Below are positions 26,200 to 39,000 of a stretch of 64,000 nt of DNA, piece after piece. The stretch comes from Physcomitrium patens (taxonomy: Eukaryota > Streptophyta > Bryopsida > Funariales > Funariaceae). The notes beneath the pieces are model-generated. The model was not told where the DNA came from, searched no databases, and saw only the letters and a program-made list of their open reading frames with translations. The DNA is taken from the NCBI RefSeq assembly GCF_000002425.4, contig NC_037275.1, forward strand, positions 10,278,533 to 10,342,532, read 5' to 3'. Within the stretch, counting starts at the first letter, position 1. The number at the start of each line of letters is the position of its first letter. The translations under genes were made by a program, and so were the position numbers.

Positions 26200-26330
26200 A
26201 AGGCCTTTTTGGTAGCTAATATATCTGTAGATAAGAATCATGCTATCTTCAATCTTATTAATGCATTTCTTATATTCATGTTTTAATTTAAGATTTGATA
26301 ATTTCTTTATATATAGCAATAGCCATTCTA
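26200..26330. repeat. Diverged dispersed repeat, mate of 16,590-16,720
   Basis: The block around ATCTTCAATCTTATTAA and CATATTCAT-type sequence occurs in both places in the same order and orientation. The shared reading is roughly: TTAGCTA then ATAT, AAGATTAGAATCAT, CTTCAATCTTATTAA, TTCTTATATTCATGTTT. Similarity is partial. It is probably a relic of one transposon family; no coding part is visible. Confidence 0.5.
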
Positions 26331-27519
26331 AGTCTTTTTCTATTTTGAACTTTTTATTTTTAATTTTTTTTTCTTGATGTTTAATATAAGTATTATACCT
26401 TACATAAAATATAACAAAGGTATCTTAACCTAATAAATTCTAATGTGCATATTGATGCAGTTGGAGTTGTTAATAATACAAATAGCTTGATGGTGTTGGT
26501 GATGAGGCACCTTAATGCTTGTACAACTTCCAATTTTTTTTTTAGCAACATAGAGCATCCTTTTCTATTTTTTTTTTTATTTTTATTCATGTCTTATTAG
26601 TTTGTTGATTGTATCAAAAGTTTGTGCACAAATGCATGATATCAAGAAATATAAATTGAAGTGGATTACTAACAAGCAGTCCATGTATATTATCACATTT
26701 TTACCCAATTATTTTTATGTTGTCAAAATCACTATGAGAGTGCATTAGCAATATTTATTATATATATCTAATTTTTCTATAGGTTGTTGTAGTGACTAGT
26801 TGATGCACATAAATTATTCTTAAAATATCTAGACATTTCTTACATGTAGAGGATTTTAAGATTTATATGTTTGTATCATCCATGGAGGAGCAAATATATT
26901 TTAGATAATGCTCAACGTAAGACTTCAAACCATTTGATGTTTTTGTCGAATTATTGATGGTGTAGACTTGCCTTTCAAATGAAATTTAAATTATGTTGTC
27001 TATACTTTTTGTGTGTATATGAACTAATTTTATTATTTTTTTGCAACATCAAAGATGAGAGTTGGAAATTGTATTACCTCAACATTGTTTATTTTTGTTT
27101 TGTTTTGTTTTGTTTTTTTTTTTTTTTGTAAATGGAGATGGTTGTATTGAAGGTTGTTGATGGATATGATACTATGCTACACAAGTGAATATGATTGCAT
27201 ACAATACTATTGAATATGGTTCCAAAATTTGACTTTAGTACATCCTAGAATGACTTAGCTCAATTTTTGCTTTTTCATGGTTAAACTTTAGGAGTAATTC
27301 CTTGGACAAAATTAACTAATTTTTTGCATATTTTCAGTGACAACAACACATGATCAACTAGTTTAATATTATAAAATCTCCAGGCAAGCTTATTATGTTA
27401 AAATTAACACGATTCATAAAAAATAATCCTCAAATAGATTAGATAATTTAAGGTATTAATTTTTTTTCTTACCTTATTTAAAATAAAATAAAATAATTAA
27501 TTTTATAACTAAAAACTTA

Positions 27520-28480
27520 AGCGTCTATTTGTAGAACCCAAGGCATTTGTGCAAGCCCCAACAGAAGGGGATCATCCACTCCTAACAAAACACCACAACT
27601 CAGAACAACTTTGGCCACCAGTCCACGTCGACGGTGCCGCAGCTCCAACAGTGAATACAAACAGCCGTCAACAACAGCTGCAATATTGCCAGAGAACAAC
27701 ACCAAGTTCACAAAGGACCGAGCAGCAACACGAATAGGAGCTCTAGCAGCGGAACTCGGCACTATGGAAGTTTCCTGCGAGAAGAAGAAGAAGAAAAAAA
27801 AAAACACTAGAACCAGTGTATTTCGTCGACACCACCACGACGCCACTGAATTCTCACGCAAACAAGACGACAAGTACACCGGAATGAAGACGATGGTGGA
27901 CTTGCAGCGACGTCAAGCCGCACCGCCACGGAAACATCAACGAGAGGAAAAAATAGAAAGAAATTTTGTCGACCATTACCAGTGGTCGGCGGCGCAACAA
28001 TAGAACAGTAGCAGCAAACAGAGGATTCGATGCTTCCACCGCGAAACCACTAGCGAAAGAGAAACACACGAAGCCGCCGCAACCCCCGCTCGGAGAAAGA
28101 CTTCTTAGCGTGCACACTGCATCTAACCACCGAAAAGACCAACACCAGTGAACGGCATAGCGTCAACCACCACCGACGACGCGATTCAAAACAAAACAAT
28201 AATGCGAGGAAGAAAAAACAAGGGACGGCGCAAAAACAATCCGCCTCACGCCACACGACAAGAATAACAGAGAGCGAGAGGGAGAAAATCCCAGAGCACA
28301 CAAAAACTCAAACCACATTCCACGACTCCGAGGAATCTGAATCTTCTTAGCCGCAGCCGTCATCCTTGGAAGACAAAGACTTATTTACTCTGCAACCTCT
28401 TCCTCCTTTTGAATATCCTTCTCCATTGCCACGACATCCCCGTTTCACAAAACCTACCGCAGACCATCACAAGCGAGCAA
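27520..28480. other. GC-richer tract of unknown origin next to the NYN pseudogene
   Basis: About 950 bp with clearly higher GC and many CG dinucleotides than the AT-rich DNA on its left, starting sharply at about 27,520. Open frames exist on both strands, but they are low-complexity and share no recognisable motif. On the minus strand it directly continues from where NYN similarity stops at about 28,490. It may be a gene fragment or leader joined to the NYN copy, or a captured segment. Confidence 0.4.
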
Positions 28481-28484
28481 TTAA

Positions 28485-28904
28485 AAACGGACGATGGAGG
28501 AGGGTTGTCAAGGGCGAACAAAATCATGTCCACCAAGATAGCCTTGTCCGCAGCATCCTTCTCACTGTCCGGCGCGTCAATCAGATTCACGCCCGTTCTC
28601 TGGCATCATTCGCAAACCTTCTTGGGAAAGCGATTAATATCACCGTACACAGAGAACATAGTGACAACTCCAACATGAGGGTGCTCCCGCAAAGTAATCC
28701 TGATATTGCCAGCAACACAACATTCACTTCCCTTGACATAGGACAATTTTCAATATCCCACTGAATAACTACAGGACACGAATTGGGATTCACCGGAGCT
28801 GCAGCTCGAATCTGTTGCTGCATGATATTCGCTCGAGCAATTGCAGCACTGTCCGTCCCCGGTGTCTGTCTAGACGGCGTCAAAGATCGAGAATAAGTCG
28901 CCAT
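28485..28904 (-). pseudogene. NYN-domain (limkain/MARF1-like RNase fold) gene copy, broken and truncated
   Basis: Starts at ATG 28902-28904 (MATYSRSLTPSRQTP) and runs into a clear NYN/PIN-like domain. Blocks seen are PVVIQWDIENCPMSREVN, then in a shifted frame NIRITLREHPHVGVVTMFS and VYGDINRFPKKVCE, a TGA stop, then CQRTGVNLIDAPDSEKDAAD and KAILVDMILFALDNPPPSS. The aspartate-rich motifs expected of the nuclease fold (WDIEN and D..KDAADKAILVD) are visible. The next family motif (SGDVDFAPAL) is absent, and the sequence diverges at about 28,490. One frameshift near 28,705, one internal stop near 28,620 and loss of the C-terminal part make it a pseudogene. Upstream DNA (28,965-29,820) looks like a normal leader with a possible intron, so it is not a retrocopy. 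Plant NYN proteins of this type are poorly characterised. Confidence 0.75.
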
Positions 28905-28964
28905 TGTGTAATGCAGAAGCTCCGACAGAGTGATATGAAAGCCCCCTTGATATGATTCCAGCAA

Positions 28965-30079
28965 GAATTACCAGTTGGTTCAAAAGTTCGGGACATTTAC
29001 TATGCACCGAACCCACCAAATAACCGACACACGGAGTGATCAATTAATCCCACTTTCACCTGTTATACATGTTGACGGGTATATTCAGAGCAAATCATCT
29101 CTGGTCTAAGAGACAGAAAGAGGAGCGAAATTCTCATTTTTCAGAGAAGCAGAACGAATGGCAGGTTGGGTTCAAATGAGCAACAAACACGAAAATAAGT
29201 TTCTCTTGGCACAAGATCAAACATCGGCGCATGATCTTAAGTAACGATGACTCGTACGAAGAGGGAATAGAGAAACCACAGTGACAACAGCGCAAAAATG
29301 TGTGAACAAGGAAACATCGACCCAACATGCAGAAGTTTTGCCCAGCAAAAGTACCATAACAACACATGATAGTAGTGAAACAGGTAACGCTAGCAAATAT
29401 CGAAAAAGAGACGCCTGTCTAAAAAGAATGAGTTACATAGTTATTCACAATCAACTGAGAAATAATCACCAAAAGTTGGTAAAGATCGCACCCAAGCTTC
29501 TGGTTGGTTTCCTCTAGGGAGAATTCATAAAAAGCAAGCGTCTCCATATACCAGATCCCAACTACGCAAAATTGTACCAAAATCCAAAAATTGAAATTGA
29601 AAATAAAAAACAAACAAACAAACAGCTCGGAACTCTTTCCCCAACTCACCGATCGCACCAAGACTTCCAAACGCCCAACACAAACCATTCAAACCCATAA
29701 CAAACCCACCAACTGCATTCACTAATTAATTCCCACTCAATCATCACTCTGATTCCATAGAATTCGACTCTAACATCCTCTTCGATACCCTTAATCGACC
29801 TACATCTCTGATCTCCGAGCATCATGGTTACCGTTGGACCCCCTGATGAAACGCTTCAAAAACTCATTAACCAACCTTATCTCACACACATTTTTCTGAA
29901 GAATCTTGCGGATTTTTTTGTTTCATCCTATTTGCTGATTCTCCCCTAGCGTACGATTGATTAAACAGTTGGAGTTGCAATGAAGATACTTATTTGATCA
30001 GCTTCGAGGATTATTGGTGGGGTCTATGCACCTTTAATACAGATGAGCCTAGATGTCATTGCACTCGAATCTTTTCACG
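28965..30079. other. Putative leader/promoter of the NYN copy and 3' flank of GluRS
   Basis: Balanced base composition. On the minus strand a candidate 5'-leader donor (GTGAGT at about 29,650) precedes the NYN start. A short plus-strand frame at 29824-29949 (MVTVGPPDETLQKL...) has no known family and is not called. The right end is 3' flank of the GluRS gene. Confidence 0.35.
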
Positions 30080-32561
30080 TCATCGCTGCTGGCCTGGTGG
30101 TTTCTGTTGTCTGCCATCAGGAATAGAAATGAGCACAATTGGTTTCGATGACCGCAAAAACGGCACGTCACAGATATAGTATCCCTTCCTCTCCAGCTGA
30201 ATGATTTCTCCACGCTGTAAGTTCCGCATGTTAGAGTCTCCAACTGCAGCAGATTCAATGCGGGTTACAGGATTGAGGACAGACACGAAGTCGTCATTCT
30301 CCTCTAGCTTTTTCTTGACGATGAGGTGGTCTAAGTCGACGAGAGTCAGGGGAACCAGCTCTGAAGTCTTAGGAAGCCACGTCAATTTTAGTTTCGTGGT
30401 CTTCACTGATCCCTCAACATGAAATTCTCCCTGAAGACGAGTAATAAGACCATATTGGTCGCGTTCAATTTTCCTGATGAAACAATTACCCCAGTCCATA
30501 AGAGTAACTTCCTCTCCCTCAGACACAGCAGTGGCATCTGCATGATCGAGCCATATTTTCTTTGTGAAAACGGTGGCCTTCTTTCCGGCAGGCACATACT
30601 TCTTGTGACGCAGGATTACCCGAGTGAAAGGAGTCTCCGGACCATTGCTTGGATCAAGCAGAACTTTACCCTCGGAAAGAACAGCTGTGTGCCTAGGACA
30701 AACAGGGTCGATAATCTTCTTGTTGATATTCCACAGCTTGTCCCACTCCATTAAGTTCAGATTCTTTGATGCACCCTGTAATGCACAAAGTGAACACACT
30801 TGCTTGAGAACCACTACTGTTAAAATCAAATTAGAGTATCAACGAAGGAGAGTTAATAACACGCGATGTAATAAGTTTTCGCAAATGCAGCACCTGAGAT
30901 AAGATAAATTGCTTGAGAGCCTCGATTGTGAGTCCCCTACGGATAATGCCTTGAACAATCGGAAAACGAGGATCGTACCGACCTTCCACTCGCCCATTGT
31001 CCACGAACCACTGTAACTTGCGCTTGCTAAGAAGAGTATATACGAAAATAAGACGGCTGAAATCCCATACATGAACCTTCCTTAGTTGCATGTCTTCCAG
31101 GACTCTGGTCATTCCGATCATGGTACTCACTTGACCGAAGGGCATGAGTAACACCTTCAATGCTGTCCACGAAAGGGCATGCGAAGTCATATGTGGGGTA
31201 GACCTTGTACTTAGAACCCACACGGTGGTGAGGAGTCGGATTGCAGTGGTAGTAAACAGGGTCTCGCAGAGATGCATTAGGGTTACTCATGTCCATCTTA
31301 GCACGAACACAACACTGAACACCTCTTGTTGAGCCAGCAATCATTTCCTTCCAAAGCTTCAGGTTCTCCTCAACAGTTTGGTTTCGATACTTCGACTCAA
31401 TCATAGCTTCCCTCTCTAGCTGCATTTGCTCCCGCTCTGTGTCACTCACATATGCTTTCCCCTCCTTGATCAACTTTTCACATCTCCATAAGCTGTGGAA
31501 AGTAATCAGAGGTGTACGTTATCACATCGCCCTTCACGCCTAACGTGTCCAGATCTTGCAAGATACTCTCTACAAACTCATCCTTCTCTTTCGCCGGATT
31601 TGTGTCATCGAACCGAATAATAAGCCGTCCTTTGTACTTTTGAGCGAAAAATTGGTTCAGAAGAACTGCCTCAGCATGCCCGATGTGAAGGTAACCACTT
31701 GGCTCGGGCGGAAACCGTGTGCATACTTTACCCATCTCTGCACCAGGCAAATCCACTTCAAATGAGCCATCCACCGTCTCCTTTGCCTCAGCAGAAACCG
31801 CTGTAGCAGAGCTGGACTTCGAAACCTCTGGAGCGGGCTTTCCCGCGCCACGCGAAGGCAGGACATTCGCAATCGCAGGATACTGCACAAGAATGCAATT
31901 GTACCATTGTACAAGATTCGGGAATTTGGCAGACTTTCTGAAACTTTCCCATCTCGGCCCTGCCTTTGCTAGGTAAGCAACAATGGTAATATCTGCTACA
32001 GTGAGATCATTGCCAACAAAGTAGGTGCGCAAGGAGAGGTAGTTGTTCGCATGCGCACAAGCCCCCTCGAACTCAGACCGCACACCAAAGCTAGATGCAT
32101 AACTAAGCCACTCATCTACCTGCAAAACAACGAGGGTAAGGGTTTAGGGTTTGGTCCTTGACAAACTTCAGTGCAGCTCTAAACATAAACTTTCAACAAT
32201 CCAACAAAAAATACATCGACAGGCGACCTTCAGCCCTTCAGATTTCCATGACCGACAATATGGTGCTCCAAGCAAGGCACTGCAGGATCTGTCATACCGA
32301 GCTTGAGTGGGACGGAGAACTGCGTCGGCTATGTGCAGTATACCCTCGTATCCGTGAAGACCCTTCGCCGCTCTCTAAACTGAACTGGGTGGGCCTTAAA
32401 ATTGAACTGTAGCCAGAAACCTAACTCAACTACGGTACAATACACCACCACAATCAACAACCTTGCTTACTTACCTCAGAGGGGTTGCCAACAAGCGCAT
32501 GACCTTCGCTACTCTTGAAAGTATCGATGATCAAACTCAGCAACTGCTTCACCTCAGCCAT
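30080..32561 (-). pseudogene. Cytosolic-type glutamyl-tRNA synthetase gene with two frameshifts
   Basis: Three exons on the minus strand: 32561-32475 (MAEVKQLLSLIIDTFKSSEG...), 32119-30894 and 30775-30080 (TGA). All splice sites are intact. The product would charge tRNA-Glu. An N-terminal GST-like segment (VDEWLSYASSFG...GNDLTVADITIVAYL) is followed by the class I core with HIGH motif (PSGYLHIGHAEA), [34 protein letters not shown], and the KMSKS equivalent LLSKRKL. The anticodon-binding beta-barrels (ASKNLNLMEWDKLWNINKK, GSVKTTKLKLTWLP, GDSNMRNL, IQLERKGYY) follow. Exon 2 is 1,226 nt although both its junctions are phase 0, so its length is off by one modulo 3. The frame is lost at about 31,477 (after YFPQLMEM) and again at about 31,113, where about 8 nt seem missing between DRNDQ and VLEDM. 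Either a very young pseudogene or assembly errors in an essential gene. The N-terminus is also shorter than Arabidopsis GluRS by about 60-70 residues. Confidence 0.85.
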
Positions 32562-33425
32562 CGCTCCTATGTCTCGCTACACTCTCACGCCTTCAAAAAG
32601 TTCTGGAGCTTTAACTTACATGTAGCAGGTGATCTTGTGAATTCTAGGACTTGGGAAGCAAGGCAGAGGGAGAATCATCATCCATCCATCAGCATTCAAT
32701 CTTTTATGTTTATATTCCCAATCAAGTTTGGGTGCAAATTTAAGCGTCAAAATATATGCTGCAAATCAAGTACAAGTTATTGGAAACACTCTAAACTCCG
32801 AATAAGCTTAACTACGCTCCGACAAGTTTAGTGGAATGTGATGTGGGTTCAAAACGAGCATATGTTCCATCACGTTCCAAAAAGTCTAGAACCTCCCCTC
32901 CTGACCCACAAATAACGGAGGAAGGTGAATCCAACACGGGGTGCCAACGACATCTCTTTGCTTTACATCAGACCATTTGTAACACTCCCAGGCCTCTTCA
33001 TTCCTCTTGACCTTCATGTATCCAGCAAATACAATCGAAATTGCATCGGAATTTGTGAAATGGAGCGACTGCCGCGACTGAGCGGTTGTCGCAACACAAA
33101 GCTTAGATATGGGCGCCATACCTGCCATGGCCATGGGAAAGCTTCTTAATCCACGTCTCACTTCCTCCTTCCATTCCCCCTTCTATTTGTCTCCCTCAAG
33201 TTATTTTCCACAATGCTTCACAATCAGCTCTTCTTTCTGCACTTTTCAATTGAAAGGTGGCGCCCGGCTGATGCGCTTTGCTTCCAATGTGGTGACCGTA
33301 ATGGGTGGATCTGTCGTGGAGAATCCTCGCAAGTTGTGTGGGCTGTTGGAATATAGGAAGGCAACCACAAAGCATCGTTAGTTTACGTAGGATAGATGAC
33401 GTCAAGCAACCGCATCTATCTGGCC
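32562..33425. other. Upstream flank of GluRS with an unrecognised minus-strand ORF
   Basis: Contains a minus-strand frame from 33135 to 32886 (MAMAGMAPISKLCVATTAQS..., then ...EEAWECYKWSDVKQRDVVGT...). Codon use and a basic, hydroxylated N-terminus make it mildly protein-like, possibly a targeted small protein. I recognise no domain and cannot exclude chance. The rest shows no feature. Confidence 0.3.
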
Positions 33426-33428
33426 CCT

Positions 33429-35880
33429 GTAGTGAATCAATTCAGTTAATTGGAGTTAAAATTGTAAACTGACATTGTTCACAGAACTAATCAAATCATT
33501 TTTATGAATGGACTCCACTGTTTGTTTCAAGTTGTGTTCACTTTCATGGTATCAGAGCAAGGTAGCAAGTCCATAGTTCTTCCCGATAGTACCATGGCTA
33601 GAGGAAAATTCCAGTTGAGTATAGGGGAAGCCAATAAGCTAGAAGGAGAGAGTAATTATTATGTTTGGAATCTGAAAATGAAAGCACTTCTGCTTTGAGA
33701 GGATACGTGGCACATCGTAGAATCCAAAGTCATACCTGATTCTTTTCCTACTACGGTTAATGGTCAAGTTCTGAGTGAAGTAGTATTCAGAAAAACACAA
33801 ACATAAGGCTCACGCAGGAATCCTCATGTCCATCAAAGATGAGCTCATAGACAGCGTAGCAGAAAAAACAGATCCTGCCGATGCCTGGGCAATGCTACAG
33901 AGCATGATTCAGAGTGGTGACCAATCGCAAATCCTCTTGTTAACAAATAAGCTTCATTCTATGCAACTGAAGGAAGGCGGAGATGTAGAAACATATCTGC
34001 GAAATGCGGGAGAGTTGCGCAATAAATTAGCTACCATCGGAGAAAAGATACCCAAAACAATGAAGATTAATATTGTCATGAACGGATTTCCCCGCACATT
34101 TGAAGGTTTGATTATGACCATTAACACCTTGTCAACTCTTCCGTCTTTGATCAAGTAGTTGGAAAAATAATCAACGAACATCACCAACTTCAACTACGAG
34201 CGTTGCAACTAGGCGATATCGCCGAGGAAGCACTTGTTGTCACTCAGTGATATCAACCACCATATGGAGGAAGAGGAAGCTACTCAAATTGCGGCCGGCT
34301 AGGACGCAACAACTTTTGTAGCAATATAAGTTATAATTCCACTATTGACAAGAAATCCAAATCTACTCTTTTGTCTGCGGCAAATGAGGGCATGTGGCCC
34401 GAAACTGTTTCCATCGGAAGGGACCACCAACTTCTCAATCAGTTAATTTAATGACAAAAGATTCAGATATTGAGATTTCAATTGAAGCCAATAGTCTCGA
34501 AGTAGATTTAGCAGAATTTCAGAACTCTACAGAATGGTATATGGATTCAGGCTGCAGCATTCATGTTACAGGACAGAAACAACTCTTCGAGCATGTCAAG
34601 CCTGTCGAAGAGAAAACAGTGGCCACCGCTGGAGGTGAGACTCACACAATCCTTGGACAAGGCAACATTCTGTTTAAAACCGGTAATGATGAAATAAAAG
34701 TTACCAATGTTTTCTATTCACCGTCTATCAAACAAAATCTAATATCAGTAGGTTCTCTCATTGATACGGGAAAAGTTGTAATGTTCATTGCGAGTCACGT
34801 ATACATACTGGATAATATGTTCAGGGGGGAAGTTATCGCACTCCGGGAACGAGTCAACGTAATGGATTGTATTCATTTGGTGACTGCGAGCTATCAAATC
34901 AACAAATAAATTACACGACCGTAACTGATTTGTTGGAAGTGTGGCTGCAAAGGTACGAACATCTGAACTATTCTGCCACGTACCACTTATCACGTCAAAA
35001 CCTTGTGAAAAGTTTACCCGCTCTACCGCACAACAAGATAGTATGCCATGAATGCTTGGCAGGGGGACAGCATTGCAGAACCTTTCCCAAATTTTCTAAA
35101 AACAAAGCTACGGAGATCAACGAGATCATCCATGCCAACCAAGTAGGGCCAATATATGTTACGTCTTTGAATACATCACGTTATTTTGTTGTTTTTCCTG
35201 ATGATAAAACACGAAAAAGTTAGGTATATTTCATGAGATCAAAATCAGAAACATTCCTAAAGTTTAAGGTTTTTAAAACAATGACAGATGCGGCGGTTGG
35301 AAAGAAAATTAGAATTCTGCGAACTGACAGAGGAGGGAAATTTTTTTCACAATCCTTTGCCGATTTCTTGGAATTATATGGCATTAGACGACACTTGACT
35401 CAAGCAAAAACACCCGCCTAGAACGGGGTTGCTGCACGTCAGAATCGTTCATTGATTGAAAAGGCACGAAGCTTATTACATAAAAGCAGATTACCTATAT
35501 TCCTTTGGATTGAACTAGTCAATACGGCAAATTACTTGAACCAAAGTCCTACATAGCCAAACAATGGCCTCACCCCAGTATACAAATATACAAAATACAA
35601 ACCGTATGTGAGTCATCTCAGCATTATAGGCAATTTTGTATTTGTTCATGTTTGGAAGGATGATCGAAGGACACTAGATTCGAAAATTATCAAGTGCATT
35701 CTAGTTGGGTACTATGAACAAAGGTCTATCGTTTATACAATCCAACCAATAAAAAAATTATTGTGAGTCTAGATGTTAAGTAGAGTTGGCTACAAAACAG
35801 GTCACACCCTCTAGCAAACAAGATCTTGATATTTTCTATCTTTTTTCTACATCAATCTGAAATTCAGAATTAAGAAGAGC
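33429..35880 (+). mobile_element. Partial Ty1/Copia retrotransposon (fossil)
   Basis: Plus-strand Copia remains. A textbook tRNA-Met primer-binding site TGGTATCAGAGC lies at 33547-33558. It is preceded by a candidate short 5' LTR (about 33429-33546), whose start is uncertain. The gag region follows from about 33595 (UBN2-type), then a zinc-knuckle region at about 34,380, a protease region with WYMDSGCSIHVTG (about 34,533) and an integrase region (about 34,900-35,800). Reverse transcriptase and a 3' LTR are not found before the gypsy element begins. The copy is broken in several places. With no second LTR its age cannot be estimated, but the decay indicates an old copy. Confidence 0.85.
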
Positions 35881-36018
35881 AAAGTCAACAAGAAGCAGAA
35901 AGTCAAGCATGGTACATTAAGAATATCAAATCTATTCAACTAAGGACACAAGCTCAATATTATCTCTTGACACAATACCATGAGCAAACAACAAAAAAGT
36001 CAATAAACCAAGAGTACA

Positions 36019-39000
36019 TGTCATGGACATATACATTTATTCTAATAGTTACTTATATGATTAGGTAGAAGTACGTAAATATAGATTAATTTCATAAAGT
36101 CTTTTAGAGTAACTTCTTAGAAGCTTCGTAGATGGGGTTTTGCTTTAGATGTGTTTATAGGTTAGAAACTTGGCCAACAAGTGAACCATGTATTGATAGC
36201 TTGTGGAACAAGTTAATTCTGTATAATAGCTTGTGGAACAAGCTTACTACATGGCGCATACATAGATAACTTATTTTGCAAGTTAAAACATGTGGCTAAC
36301 AAAGCCAACACATGAAACTATTCTTGTAAAATTAGTTCAGAGTCTATGGCAAGAAGTTGTACAGTTGAAAGAAACAAGTAGATCGACTTCACAACCAAAT
36401 CCAAAGAGTTTTGCTTCTACAAATATGATGGGGATAAGGATTAATATGCTTGAGAAGTTTGATGGAACAAGATCAAAATTTCAAGGATTTTTGTAATAAA
36501 TCAAATTCTATCTAAGGTTGCACTCTTTCCAATATCCCAATGGATTTATTCAAGTCAAATTCTAAGGTGTATTTCTATCACGAAGTGCTCTCTTTTAGTT
36601 TGCACCTTTAATAGAAAAAGAATTGCAATTCCTTTATGATTTGAATTCATTCTTTGAAGTATTTACAGCCACCTTCAGAGAAAGTGATTAAAAAAGAATG
36701 GCAGAGATCAAGCTCTTATTTTTATAGCAAAGATTATGGTCAGTCACCATATATACTGATGAATTCCAAAACCTTGCTTGCGATGTGGACTAGAATGACA
36801 AAACCCTTATTAATCATTTTTGATATGGATTAAAGAATAATGTAAAAAACTCGTTACTGACAATGCTAAAGATATAATCTTTGGAACAATTTATTGTTCA
36901 AGCCATTGCATGTGATAATCAATTATTTGAAAGATGTCAAGAACAAAGATATAGCTAGAAAGAAACAAATCAAATAATGTTGGTAACTCTTAAGTTTTCA
37001 AAAACTTATTTATGAAAGCCAGAACCAATGCAAATTGATATGGTACATTTTAAATCCCTCACATAGTAGGAAAAAAGTCGATGATGTCAAAAAGGCTTAT
37101 ACTTATATTATGGAGAAGCTAAACATATTGCTTAACATTATCTAAAGAAACAATGCAATTACAAAATGAGAAGCATGATTGCCAAAGAAGACAATGTATC
37201 GAAAAACAAGTTACTCCAACTCCAATAGGGACTGTGCGGTTGGAATCATGTACAACATCTAGCAAAGGTCTTATTCTCTCATCTGATCCTTCATCTTGTT
37301 TTACAATAGAAGTCTATTTTGGACCAAAAAAATACAAAATATTAGCCTTGTTGGATTCAAGAGCCTCAACCTATTTTATAAATGAAGACTATATCAAAAA
37401 ATAAGATATATTTTTAATTAAGAAAATCAAACCTATGCATGTAGAAGTAATATATGGATGTTCATTATCTTTTGGGCATGTTACACATGAAACTATTCTT
37501 GTAAAATTAGCAATTAAAGGTCAGAATAGTTTATTAATATTTAATGTGATTAAATCTCCCTCTAATGTAGTCATTTTAGAATTATCATGATTAGAAAGAT
37601 ATAACTCTCAAATAGATTGGATTTCTTGTAATCTTGAATTTTTCCATAGTTTAGTCTAAGGTCTTGCTAGGCAAGTAGAAATCTATAAGTTTAGTATATC
37701 CAAACTCTTATTAGTAGGTGCAAAAGCTTTTACATATGCCACAAATGAAGGGCCATCTTTTGCTCTATATGCCATGCCCATTATTCATAGTGAGAAGATA
37801 TCAAGTAGTCTTCCTTGCCAATATCAAGATTTATAGGACGTTTCTAAAAAGAAGAATACAAATATTCTTCTAAAGTATTGTCCTTATGATTGTACCAAAA
37901 ATCTTCAAGAATGAATTCAACCACCATTTGGACCAATCTATAGCCTATCACAAAATGAATTAACTGCACTCAAAGAGTACAATAATGAGAACTTGGCTAA
38001 GAACTTTATATGCCATTCTAAATCTCTAGCTAGAGCTTCTATCTTATTTGTGAAAAAAAAGATGGATCTGTGCGGATATGTGTAGATTATCGAGGACTTA
38101 ATAAGATCACCATCAAGAATATGTATCCTCTACTTTTGATTTTAGAATTTTTTGATCAATTAAATCAAGAAAAAATCTATACAAAAATAGATTTATGAAA
38201 AGCATATAACTTCATCCGCATCAAAGAATGAGATGAATGAAAGACTACTTTTAAAACTAGGTATGGACATGTTGAATATAATGTCATGACTTTTGGACTC
38301 ATGAATGCATTAGCTACTTTTCAACATCTAATAAATGATGTCTTTTGTAAGTTTCTTGATGATTTTGTTGTCTATTATTTGAACAACATTTTAATCTATT
38401 CTAAGAATATAGAAGAGCATGAAGTTCATGTTCATTATATATTACAAAAACTAAGAGATATAAGATTATACGCAAAGATGGAAAAGTATGTATTCCATAT
38501 TATTCAAGTTGACTTTTTGGGATATATGATTTCCACTGAAGGCCTTAAAATGGATCTAAAGAAGGTCCAAACCATCATAGATTAGAAGATCCCAAAAATA
38601 GTGAGAGATGTGTAATGTTTTTTGGGCTTTGTCAATTATTACCAAATCTTTATCAAGAACTTTTTTCAAGTTGCAGTCCTACTTACACGTTTGACTTATA
38701 AAGACAAACTTGAGTGGAATAAAGAAGCCAAAGCATTGTTTGTTGTTTTGAATAAAGAATTTACTTCTACACCAATTTTATATCACATCAATTTTTCTAA
38801 GACATTCTTTATGGAAATAGATGCATCAGACTTGGCATTAGGTGTAGTATTTTCATAAATGGGAACAGATAATAAACTCCATCTACTAGCTTTCTATTCT
38901 AGAAAATTTTCAGTAGTCAAGATTAATTATGAGATCCATGACAAAGAACTTCTTGCAATTGTAGATTCATTTCAAGAATGACATCATTATCTAGAAGGTG

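Larger units (their letters stand above)
23850..27520. other. AT-rich spacer with (TA)n repeats, no gene
   Basis: About 3.7 kb of AT-rich DNA upstream of the DnaJ gene. (TA)n runs lie at 24243-24271 and 24564-24595. A short minus-strand frame at 25760-25575 (LVWASKYKLGPLVIENNG...) looks faintly protein-like, perhaps transposon debris, but I cannot place it. A diverged repeat at 26,200-26,320 matches 16,590-16,720. A poly-T run is at about 27110-27127. Confidence 0.45.

Noticed and set aside
27517-28003. Overlapping ORFs of 120-130 aa on both strands
   Set aside because: Low-complexity frames with homopolymer runs and no motif; open frames are expected in this GC-richer tract.
28366-28764. 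132-aa plus-strand ORF
   Set aside because: Antisense shadow of the NYN domain, which is clearly coded on the minus strand.
31556-31976. Plus-strand ORFs of 69-85 aa
   Set aside because: Shadows of the GluRS exon on the opposite strand.
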